A DNA stretch of 64,000 nt from Leucocoprinus leucothites. Lineage: Eukaryota > Basidiomycota > Agaricomycetes > Agaricales > Agaricaceae. Of the stretch, positions 34,401 through 45,400 are shown in pieces. Within the stretch, counting starts at the first letter, position 1, and each line of letters begins with the position of its first letter. The notes under the pieces are model-generated. The model was given only the letters and a program-made list of their open reading frames with translations, was not told the origin of the DNA and did not search any database. Position numbers and translations under genes: made by a program. The DNA lies in assembly GCA_013368445.1 (NCBI GenBank), contig JAACJO010000005.1:1-64000 (forward strand). The letters run 5' to 3'.

Positions 34401-37305
34401 CTTGAATTCTAGGCTAGCCGAGGAGTGCCCAGTGCCTAACCAGTGCTCCACTCTATTCATTTGCTAAGAATTTTAGTAACGAATGTGGATCTGGAGCTGA
34501 TTATATGAATGGCTAGACCGACCGATTACACAACCGTTGGCCACGTTTTTAGCCTCGGAGACATGGCAAGGTACACAGTGAATGTGGGGTACACCCTTAA
34601 TCACGTAACGTGGCGGGATGTTAAAGACATCCGTACTTTGAGATCTGAGAGACGACTGCAGTGGGTTCCTAGCCGTGGCGGTGGTGGCAGCGAGCAAATA
34701 AGCCTGATTCCCAACAGCCGTTTCGTCGTTGTTTCTTTTACTCGTGTATCGATAAATCATGATAATCATGATCATACTGAAGCTCGTGAATTATTTTGTT
34801 CGGAACAAAATCATTGTAGTGGGTCACCAACCGTCTGGTTTCTCGGTGCCAGCTGTGTTTTTGCGACCGGGCTCGGGATGTTTTGGTATAGCCTATTACT
34901 AGTAACGCCGAGGCTTAGACACAATCCATAGCTTCGTGAGATCATCCGCGGAATTCACTGTTACAATGTCGAAATGCTACTTGTACATCGCCAAGTACTG
35001 AGCTCGTAGCGCGAGGGTTACCAATACCTACAAGACATCCGTGATTGTTGATATATCACGGTGATCGTATTGAAACTTAACCGCTCAAAACCGATACCAT
35101 GATTTCCCTATTCTTAGACGCCCATTGATCGTACTCCAGCTCGCGTGGCTTATGATTTCACTCAATAGTAGTACTACTAGCGAAGGAGACCGAGAGGATA
35201 GATATATAAATATCATCTCACGTCCCACGTCCGGCCAGAGGATGATCCTCGACTTGGTCAACCTAACGACACTTGAAATAAAGATTGAGTCAGAGCGCCG
35301 GCGGAGTTCGAGTTGACCTAGTATTAGAACCGGTGATAGTGCCTCTGGTGCTAGGTTCTGCTTCAACATGAGCCTCGCCGCAGTCGGTTGCTGGGACTAA
35401 AACTCGAGTAGTAAGCTTTCTGTAGTGCTTCTCGTTGGTCTGTGTGAAACTTTGATGAGGTGAAATGATTGTTTAGTTAAGTTTGTATGAGGAGACGAGT
35501 TCGTGATAGTCATCTGAGGTGTATGGCGAAGAAGTTGATCCATGATAGTGTTTTCAATGACAGTCATGATCACCTGCACAAAGTGCTTGTGCGTTCACTC
35601 TTGGGTATTGTCTTTGTGTCAAAGAAAAGAAAAGCAATAGGATACTATTTTCGTCCATTCTTTCAGCTTCTTAATTCTAGCTGCACCTTTAGCGCATGGA
35701 CAGGCTTTGGGATACCATGCGTACTGGTAGTAGTTGACATGCGCTTAGGCTCTTTTCCCCTCTGAGCATGTCATGCTATGCACCGACTTTATTCGCCACA
35801 TCGCTGAATACAATACACTGTATCGTCACACAGACCCCAAGCGATCATGAGCATTACGTCTCCGGGGAAGGACTCCCCGAGAACATCAAGTGATCAAAAA
35901 CTACTGAATGGCAGGCAGCATAGTAGGCAGCAGCCACTGGGTTTAGAACTGAATATATAACATATATGATCAGTATCTGTCAAAATCCGAAATCCGTCGT
36001 AGTAGTGATCACAGCCTGCCACTTGATCTCAGTTGATACTTATTGAATTAGGACTAGATGAACGTGATTTTTCGGCTTAAAGTTCTCAGCTGTGTCGAGA
36101 GTTTTAAGCTCTTGTCAGAAAAATAAGATCTTCCATGGTCACAGCCGTCATTTGTGTCGAAATGGGTGTTAAAACCTGGGGAAGTTGAAGGGGCTTCTGG
36201 TGGGATCATATTGTTGGAGCGAGAGTTCTGATAAATGATAACGGGGACATCGGGGATGGAACAAGAGAAAACACTTGGTACTCGCACAAGTGGACGTCCC
36301 GAAAATGACTAGACTAGGCTTATGACAGTCAGGGTAATTATACCAGAGAGAAAGAACCTTGAGTAACTCGAGGAGAAAGAATTCGCAAGCACATGTAAAA
36401 GAAATCTTTTTTCGGAAATTCGGGAGAGGCGCGCGCAACAAGACAGAATACAAAGGGTGGCACTGAGCATTTGACCAACCGTTAATGACCTAACAAAGCA
36501 CATGAAGTGAGCATCCTTTTACAGGCCAAGCCAGAAAATAGCGGAGGAATGCTTGGGTTGGATTTATAAGCCAAACCAGATGATCAAGACGTTCAATGCG
36601 AACAACGTGCTACGGTATGGGAGAGTTTTGTAGTACGTAGGGGCTTCGCCGCGGAATATATCATCTCGGATGATTATACCTTGATGTATGTGTGCGCACG
36701 CGTGTGAGGCCGCTTGGTGCCGGTGTGTGGGGGATATTTATTTATGTAAATCAGGGAGAGAAACATGATAAACCTGAGACTGACTGCGTATTGCGTAGTA
36801 CTATATGTTATATATAGAGATAATGTGAGCGTTGTAGAATTTCTTGGCTGGGGATGGAATTGTCTGATTATTGAGTCAGAAATAGCACTGAAATTTGATA
36901 TTTATGACTGGTGTTTCTGATTTTTCTTGGGCGCAGGACTCGAGTCATGGCGCAACGTTGCGCGGAGATGTGGGTAGGGGTAGCTCGACCATGATTATCT
37001 GCTAGAGTGTAAATTTTCTATCAGGTGCTTTGTGCGAATACAAATCATGTTCAATAATATCCAACCCCAGGGCACGACCAAGGAAGCCCCTGCATCTTGA
37101 TTATTTATCCACCCGCTTGTATTCAGTATACATCTATTAAGGAGGATAATGTAGATTGTCCACTTATTGAACCGAAAAATAAATTCAAAAGCTCATTATA
37201 ATTCTCATCCTTGCTCAAGTTGACTACCTACGCGAGCGAGAAGTACTGAGAATCACAATACCGGCCCGGGTGCACTATGATACATCATGACGAGCCGAGA
37301 GTCAG
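28471..37305. other. Gene-poor block, about 9 kb
   Basis: No frame here exceeds 140 codons and none shows a known motif. I looked for transposase, reverse transcriptase and LTR or terminal inverted repeats and saw none intact. The block is AT-richer than the genes and has many small palindromes around TGATCA, densest between 31 and 36.6 kb. It may be old transposon remains or regulatory DNA of the bHLH gene. Confidence 0.45.
31389..31467. repeat. Imperfect inverted repeat around a TGATCA palindrome
   Basis: AGGGCCTGTCAGC at the left is mirrored by GCTGAGAGGCCCC at the right (about 11 of 13 positions), with GATCATGATC near the centre. It could be a tiny MITE-like relic or a chance hairpin. 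Confidence 0.35.
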
Positions 37306-38252
37306 TTACAAAGTCCTTCGAATATCTGACGGTGCCGCCTTCGGTAAATATACATATTTGGTTTCGTGAGGTCTAGTATCTATAGTGGGTGGGGTGGGGT
37401 AGTTGTGTAGCAGCAGCGGTGAACGTCTGATTGTCGGGATGTTAAAGTCTCGCTGGACGGTTGGGTGAAACACTGAAAAGGAATTGAATTGAATCGTCAC
37501 TCGAATCATGATTTCTTTCTGATCGCTCTCTAAATTCACGGCGCCGGCTGGCAGAAGGAGTGACGTTTCTGCCTTTGTGTCGGCTGGAACGAAGTTGATA
37601 TTCGATCTCTTCTTACATATCAGAGTTAGTGTGATGTGCTGCGTTAAGGGAGATGTTCTATCTGCCACTCCAACTAGATGACTGTCTTTCAAAAAGGGCG
37701 TTGTTATGTTAGATAAATGATATATTGCTCGGTTTAGTGATACAGGCTGCCTTAGTGCCGGCGGTGAAAAGGGTTGCTATATCAGTGACGGTTGAGGCTG
37801 AGTAAAGAGAAGATTCTTTGCTTCGTATCCCATTCTTGACTTTTGATAGGTGAGTTTGATTGTAGGCACTGTATTTCGGGATAGGATGGGAGAGATAAAC
37901 GTTTTATGCCTTATCTACTTATCGAGGGAGTGAATGATAACAAAGATAAATGAGTCTAAGCCACTCAGTTCAAGGAGGATCCCACTTGATGCTTCTTTGT
38001 GATCGAACTTGGTGATGTTCCAAACCCAGGGGTATGCGTATACTTCGTGTACCCACGTCGTTTTGACAAGGGAAAGGGACATAGTTGGATAAGAAGGACG
38101 CATATCTGGTTTTCGGGGAAACTTCGCTCGCCGGCGGCGAGAGTGGGTTGATTGCTACAGTCGACGACTTTTATCCCTGCAATAATGGCGTATGATAGAC
38201 GAATGACTTGGGCTGGCGGCCGTCCTTTGAGTGTCTTGTCATCAGCATTCAT
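37306..38252 (-). CDS. Candidate spliced gene of unknown function
   Basis: Several minus-strand frames in tandem may be exons of one gene: 38252 down to about 38105 (start MNADDKTLKGRPPAQVIRL), 38103-37915 (contains TWVHEVYAYPWVWNITKF) and 37692-37306 (contains FVPADTKAETSLLLPAGAVN). They lie downstream, on the minus strand, of a long stretch that is C/T-rich on that strand, the composition expected of a fungal promoter. I could not settle the splice joins and recognise no family. Treat as a weak gene call. Confidence 0.25.
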
Positions 38253-38639
38253 TCACGATATCAGGGGTGGTTCCTGTTCAGGCAACAACAAAACAAGGTT
38301 GGATCAGTGGTCGGGGAAATAGCTCCTATTGGAGGTAAGCGAACACACTCTCTCATGACGACGCTTATGACCCTGAACATGGGTTAGTGAAGGAGAACGA
38401 TGATGTTCAGTGCCAGGCTCTGATGGACCTGGAACTTCTGCACGAACGTTGATATGTCGTACAGCAAGCTATCAAGTTACACTCCGAGTCGTGGACAGTG
38501 GGATCTACGGGAGAATACTGAAACTCCGTTCTAAACGCGAAACACCAAGTATTACGAGTCGAATTCTTCCCTCCTTAGCGGATTGTCGACGCCGCTTTTT
38601 GCCGTTTAGGATTTCCGCCTCAGGAGCATTGCGGCATCA

Positions 38640-39543
38640 CGGGTGCTCTTGTCCATCTCCGAGAAGCAAAAACAGGAGAGGAAGGGAAGCAGAACGGGAG
38701 AAATATTCCACATTTGTCATTTGTTTTTACATACATCACAGAGAGGTTACAATTGCCAGCGCAACAACGCAAAAAAATGATATTGAGATTATTTTTTTTT
38801 CCCTTGCGCGAGAGCAGTGCCAAGAAAAAGCGGAGTTGAGAAACGTCGGTAACAGGTTCGGAGTGGATTTCTGGAGGGGGCCTGAGATGACTGCGAGCGT
38901 TAGGCTGGGGTGCGCGGGCGAGAGAAAGAGGGGAGAAATGAGCTTTTGAAGGGGTTGAGAGAGGGTGAGAGTCGGGTGATGGGATAGCCGAGAACCGGTG
39001 CGATGAGATCTCGGGGAGAAAGGCGGGAAGCAGGGCCGTCGCCCGAGGGAGGTGGCAGTGGGACGAGGTGGACCCCGTAAGGAGCGTGACAAAGTGGATC
39101 TGCGAATCTGCTTGTCGCTGTTTGGTGTGGATCTGGATCTGTGACAGTGACATTGTTTGTGGTCGCTTGGTTGGGTTGTGGAAGTTACATTAGGGAGAAG
39201 AGTGAGTGGGTTTGGAAGGCGTTGTATGGTCGTCTGATAATCGAGTCTCTACCGACTCTCTGCTCTTATCCTCCCCCTCCTCCCTCCCGCCCTGGCCCTC
39301 GCCGTCACAAGGATACCGCCTGTAGTATGTCTCTCTCCCTTATATGTGGTTTGTGCTCACCTTCTGCCCCCCTCCAGGTCTCGCGACCCTTGCCGGCCCC
39401 ATCTAATCCGCCCTCGTCCGCTTGAGCTCAGCTCGCGACAACCCACCGCTATCTCATCACCACCGTCTACGCTAGAGCTCAGCTCGCGATCTTCTATCTC
39501 CCCCAGGTATCCGCTCGAGCAATCGCGTAACCTGTTTTTTTAC
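38640..39543. promoter_or_regulatory. Composition switch upstream of the bHLH gene, possible bidirectional promoter
   Basis: From about 38640 to 39130 the plus strand is purine-rich (so C/T-rich on the minus strand), and from about 39240 to 39540 it becomes strongly C/T-rich. Pyrimidine tracts precede transcription starts in many fungal genes, so this could drive transcription both ways. The long frames on both strands here (38410-38949 and 38620-39153) are probably by-products of the bias. Confidence 0.35.
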
Positions 39544-41241
39544 ATGGCCATGACTCTCCCTCTGTCTCCCGCTTCGGGCAACTCGCCTGCCTCTGACCAT
39601 GAAGCTCCTCAAACGCCAGTCTCTCCCAGTCCTCAGCAAGACAATGCCTCCGCCCAGCAGAACAACACCGCCCAGCCAGCTAATCCTTCTTCCCCCACCA
39701 GCACCGCTGCCAATGCCAACATTAAACGCAAGCCTAGCAGGCGCGCCAACACCGCAGAGCGCCGTGCAACTCACAATGCAGTCGAGCGTCAACGCAGAGA
39801 GACTTTGAACGGCCGTTTCCTTGTGAGTTTCTTCCTTTTTTTCATTTTTCAGCGTTAATCGTCAAATTTCTTTATCCGCCCAGGACCTTGCCGCCCTCCT
39901 GCCTAATTTGTCCCAGATCCGTCGTCCCTCCAAGTCTTCCATTGTCAATTCTTCTATTGCTCACATTCATGCCTCTCGTCGCCACCGAATGCTGGCGGCC
40001 CGCGAGCTCCGCATGGTCAAACACGAAGCGGACGCCCTTCGCCGTGAAATCAACGAATGGCGTGATCGTGCTGGCATCCCTCGAGTCGAAGAACCCGTCC
40101 GAGGTGATGCTTTCTCCATGGTCCTTAGCGGCGAGCTCGAAGTTATTGCTGCTGTTCCTGGAGAGGAAGATGAAGATGATAACGACTTTGTTGGATACGA
40201 AGACGAGTACCCCAACACTGCCCATGGTGTCTCCCATGGCCACTCCCACCACTCTGGTGCTCATCCTCACATGGACGAAATCGATGATCCTCGCATGGCC
40301 TCTATGATGAAAGCCGGCCACTTCAACCATAACGTTCCCGCTGGCCCCACCGGCAACAGTTTACATCTCGCTCACATTCTCCCTCGTCCCTCTGCAGGAG
40401 GTGCTCCCATGATCACCAGCCCGACTGCCTACGAAGGCCCCAACATGTACGAGTCTCATCATGGTTTCGCTGGTTCTCCCGCTGCCGGTCCTGGATTTAT
40501 GCAGCAACAGCAACAATCCATGGACGCTGAGAAAATGGCTGCGTGGTACGGCGCTCAGTCTCAACAGCAGATGATGCAGGCCCAACGTTCGCTCTTCACT
40601 CCCCTGCATCATCTCATGGTCTTCCTGGTTCTAATGGTCACGGCAATGGTAGCGCTTCTCCGGTCAATGGTAACCCTGCCAATGGTGGAAATGGATCAAA
40701 GCCCCCTTCTCCTGCATCCGTCAACCCTTTCAGCGATCCATCTTCGCAGGCGTTCTTTGCCGCCAACATGAGTCGCCACCATCAGCAAGGATATGTCAGT
40801 GACGAAGGAAGTGTTGGGAGTAACGGGTCGAACACGAAGCGCTTGTCTGTCCCTGGACCTATCCCCATCAATGTGGCGGCAGGTGGTAGGGGTCGAGCAA
40901 TGAGCACGGCTAGTCATGGTGCGCATAGCGTGGCGATGAGCAGTTCACCCGGAGGCGCCTCGCCTGTCAGCACGGGTGCTGGCAGTCCTGCGTATGAGGT
41001 TGACGGGACGTTTGCTGCATCTGTTGCTCAGCAGCAGCGTCGGCCGACAAATGGGTGGACAAGGGATGACGGTATGATGGCTACGATGGGTGCGATGGGT
41101 GGTGGTCCAGCGATGATGATGAGTGGGCATCACCATATGGGAATGTCGGGGATGGGCAATGGACTTGTTGGGAATGGAATGGGGACCATGGTCTCGGTTG
41201 GCGGTGGAGGCAACGGAGGGGGTTTTGCGATGATGATGTGA
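39544..41241 (+). CDS. Basic helix-loop-helix transcription factor, one frame break
   Basis: Nuclear DNA-binding regulator. After a Ser/Pro/Gln-rich start (MAMTLPLSPASG) comes a basic region RRATHNAVERQRRETLNGRF with the E-box-reading His/Glu/Arg pattern. One intron (39823-39883) splits the domain, followed by the loop and helix 2 (DLAALLPNLSQIRRPSKSS, IVNSSIAHIHASRR). Helix 2 runs on into a leucine/charged helix (MLAARELRMVKHEADALRRE). The rest is low-complexity: acidic EEDEDDNDF, His-rich, Gln-rich, then Gly/Asn/Ser- and Met/Gly-rich to the stop. At a CCCC run, 40601-40604, the frame changes from QAQRSLFTP to SSHGLPGSNGHGNG; one more C joins them. The low-complexity tail in the second frame is clearly coding-like, so I include it. 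Confidence 0.87.
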
Positions 41242-42480
41242 AGAAAGCAAACGTCGTCGATGTTTGCTCGTGATACCCCTCCAGTCTCTCTCTTCCCTCC
41301 TCTCCTGGACTATGGAATGTTTCTTCTCGTCTTTTGAAACTGAAATGTAACACCCCCTCGTCTTCTTTTTCCTGAAATTCCCGATAAGGAAGAAAATAAC
41401 ATATTGGCTTGCTTCTTCGTTATTATTTTCTTCTGCCTGCCCCCTTTCCCTGTATTTATTTGTTTGCTGCTCGCTCGTCTCGCCCGCCCGCCTCTGCTCA
41501 TACTCGCTCGTGCCCTCTCGCGCCTGCTGTGGTCGTTGTGCTATCATCTTTATCCTTTATTTCCAGCGGCCCACCCCATCGACATCTCCGACCCTTCCCC
41601 CGATCCGCGATGCTTTATCATGGCCGACCATACATACGACTTCCCCCCCCCCTATCCTCCCTCCTGACGACGCTTCCTTTGTAACCGATTACCCCTATCT
41701 TACCCATTATACCGCAACCTAACTGCATATTACCCCCTCCCTTTCGCCCTACTCTCCGCTCCTTTGTTGGCCTACCCCATTTAGCTCGGTACACTCGCTC
41801 GGCTATGAGAAGTCTCCTGGGGAGCTTCAATACTACCACCGACATCATCCTTCCTCCTCGCATACATTCTGACCTATCGCCATTCATTTACATCTTCCTC
41901 GCCTACAATCTCACCTGTCCGACTCCCCACTATCTGATCGAGTGCCGAGCACCAACAAACTCTTCCTGAATTCCGATCTCTTGACGATGACCCCTCCCAC
42001 AACGTGTTCTCTCTTGTTACAATCCATCAGCTGTTTTATCCAGTTACCCATTACTTCCCTGTGCATCAATCAATCGGTATATACATATATATGTGTGTTT
42101 TGGCTTTACTGGGTCGCTTGGTTGATCTCGTATTCATCTTCATATCTCAGTAGCTCATAACCTGTCCGCTCGTTTATATCTTTCTTTTGTTCTTTTTATT
42201 ATTGTTTCCCTCTGTACTTTGTGTCTGCGATGTGATTTTTTCATCGTTTTTTTTTTCGCTTACTTACCTAGACTTGTGCTGTAAGCTTCTCGTGGAGGTT
42301 GCGAGCTAGCCTTCTTCGTGTTTATTGGTGTGCGGTGACGAGCAGAGCAGTAAGTAGTTTTGAATGCTTCTCGTGTGTGTGTTTTGTGTGACACAAAAAT
42401 GTGAATGAATTGAATTTTGTGCTTGTGTATTACTTGGCCACTTCTTTTGTCGTGGGGGACGTTGTGCAATTAATTAATTA
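41242..42480 (+). other. Long pyrimidine-rich 3' flank of the bHLH gene
   Basis: Strongly C/T-rich on the plus strand for about 1 kb, including a run of ten C at 41643-41652. It may be a long 3' UTR or the promoter of an unseen transcript. A short frame there (ATG at 41621, MADHTYDFPPPYPPS) ends at once and is not called. Confidence 0.4.
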
Positions 42481-45400
42481 CTAAAGTAATTAGGGTTTTT
42501 GGTTTTATTTTTATTTGTTTTGTGTTTTTCGGGCTGTAGAATAGATCGTTTCGTGGAATATGATTTAGAGCTTTTTCTGCCTCATCATGGGTGTGCGCTT
42601 GGCGCTTAGTGATGGTTTGAGCTCTTGTGAGTTGCTGTTGGACTTCATGGGAGTTCCGACTCGGCTGTTAAGCTCCTAGTATCGAAACGAAAGAAATTAT
42701 AAATATGAATAGAGTTCTAGTAGTGCACTGCCTTTTCCAATAGTTGCTTACTGTACTCTGCGAGGCTGTGGTAGTCCTCAAGATCCGCAAGGAACATCAA
42801 TAGGCGTAGGTGTAAGCTGTTGAAGGATCTTTATTTGTCGTATTAATAGTGGCGATGAGATCGAGGGGGAAGAGAGTCAGGCTGCGTCTAAGACGAACCC
42901 GAGTCAATATATGATCATATAGAGGTTTGATTTCAACACATGTGAATAGAATGACCGTATCAGACTAGGAAAGAGAGTATATCGACGGCGCCGAACTCAG
43001 TGGATAGGAATACATGAGCCTCAATATACGACAATACATTGCCTAGGAACTTTACTGATAACGAATATATCATTCAAGACTTCAGTTCACTGAACCCGTA
43101 ATTAAGGAGAGGGGTATTGCTTCGGGATTTTTTCGTGCAGGAACAAAGCGACTCGTTCCACCGAGACGAAGGGTGTAACATATATGAAATATTGCGACGA
43201 ATGATCATAGACGAGGTAAGTAGCTGGAGCTATAGTAATCATTATTCGATGTGGAGTCGGACTCTGTACTATGCAGGAAAATTACTGTTCCCCCTGCTAA
43301 CCGTCAGCTCATCGTACCCTTAGGATCCGGGATACATCCCATACTACAAGGCCCAGTCCATTGAACTTATTCATGGCTGGTACCTGGCTATTTTATTCAT
43401 ACCGACCGCCCGCTCACCGCTCAACGATATCGGGACTCGGATGAACCCTAAAAATTCGAGTGGGACTGATTCCATACTTAACTATCCTCCGATATCAGCG
43501 TTGAGGGAAGTCAGGAGGACCTTCATTGCTCCCAGGGCCACGGTCTTATCATGCAAGTTCCTTTTATGGACCGCAAGAAGCAAAGGAACGAGGCTCCTCC
43601 CCCGGCTCATTCCCCCTATTAGGCTGACTAGGACTTGTCACAAAGTCGTGACAAGAAACTCTGCGCTTCTTTAAGTTACTTCCCGTTATATTCATTTCTG
43701 TAACAGGCTGTTCACCTGTCCGGAGATAACGAAGCTCAATCAGGCGATAAGCTCAGAGGAAGGGGAGAGAAAGAGAGAGAAATAAATAAATAGCCTGAGA
43801 TGTTTTGTTTTCCCTCATCCTTTTTGAGGTGTATACCTAAATGGAATAAAGCTCCGTTGACGGTTTGACAGAAGGCAAAGGGTTGAGTCAAGTGATCCCG
43901 CCGCTTGAGTATTCCCCTCCACCACCTCCAAGAGTTTCCTATCGCGGGCGGGTATGTATAGAAATCGGGTCAGTGTCGGTGAATTTGGTGGTGTGTGTGG
44001 TGACCACTGACGATCAACCCCTTGGTGTTCACTTGGGGGGGTTTTTTTTGGCCCCGCCCCAAGTTGGCTCTTTTCGAGTTGGAGGTTGGAGTAAGTTGGG
44101 GGTCTCGGGGTATTGACGTATCATTCACCCTACGCTTTCGGAAGAGGCCGACATTGATTTTAGGGGTGCCTTTTCTTCTTCTTTTCTTATGAGCGATGCA
44201 TCAGACTTTTATTGTGGCGATAGTATACTCGTTGAGCCTGTGGGAGTAATTCAATGAAAGGTTGTTGAGTTGAGTTGAACGGATTGGGAGGATGAGATGC
44301 GTCACTTCACGTCATCTGATGGTAATGATACTGATACTGATGAACGGCTACGGCCCTCGGATACATAGATGAATGGGTTTACCAGGCAAAATAGACGTTT
44401 ACCACCAGGGCAGAGAAAAAAAAAACCTGGAGGGGATAAAGTGCGTTTAGATTGCCGCTGAAAAATTAAAGGTGATGTTGTGGGCGTTGTTTCCAATTTG
44501 AGCCCTTGTTTGGATCATGACAGGTGTGTCTCGATACTCCGCCGTTTTTTGTTCGCTTTTTTGTTTTCGGCGTTCTGATAGAGTGGGGATTAAGCCGCCC
44601 TGTGTCAGATATGGTGGCGGACCGTCAACTTCTTTCTCTGCATAACACCCCTTGTTGGAAATGCTGAGTGGAGCGTGCTTTTTCTGATATTCCTTCGAGC
44701 CATGTAAGCCTGACAATGAGCGTCGTGACCTGCGAAGTATGAATCTCGTCCCTTCTGACACTTTTGTTGGTTGCGTGGTCGGCCCAGTACGGTAACGAAG
44801 AAGAACTTCTCATTCTCGGTTACGTGATATCTATAACCCCTGAAAGAAAGTGCATGTTTACACTGAACTAACTGCGTTGGTAAAGGGTTCTTGAAGGCTT
44901 CCTCGAGCATGCACCAAGATCACGCCGACACTGTTGCACATCGGGTCGCTGCTGTAAGATACTCGAAGCTTGTGGGACAGTTGAATTGAGGGGGAACAAC
45001 ATGACCTCGGCGACTCAATCCGCACCACACGGGGCTCCCCCTCCATGCTCACCTGTGAAGAAGAGGGAGAGTGCTTTGGGTGATGAAAGGGTCTTGTGCT
45101 TGAAAACGTGATGTTTCGAAGTGCTTCAGTGAAAGTTCTATTCAGTAGCGCGACGTCACTATACAGAAGCAAGGCGAAGTGTTGTCAAGGCTAATGACGA
45201 TCAAAATGGAGGTGTCGGTGCGTTGTCTGTGGGGCATCTTAGATCAATCAATGACTTGGATATGAGAGGAGAGAGTTTTCGGTTTAGGGTGTCGTTTCGT
45301 CAAGTGTTTGAACTCAAATGAGTTTAAAGTCTACTCGGGTCATAGTAGCTTACACTCGGATTCCACTCCCCACGCTCATACCACAGAGGTGAGCGTCCAT

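Noticed and set aside
28471..37305. Intact transposon in the gene-poor block
   Set aside because: No transposase or reverse-transcriptase motif, long terminal repeat or long inverted repeat could be seen; only small palindromes.
38620..39153. 177-codon minus-strand frame upstream of the bHLH gene
   Set aside because: Open because the strand is C/T-rich; product is Ser/Pro/His low complexity without a domain. Kept only as a composition signal.
41621..41668. Short frame MADHTYDFPPPYPPS around a ten-C run
   Set aside because: Too short, in a simple C/T-rich flank, and the run length itself may be uncertain.
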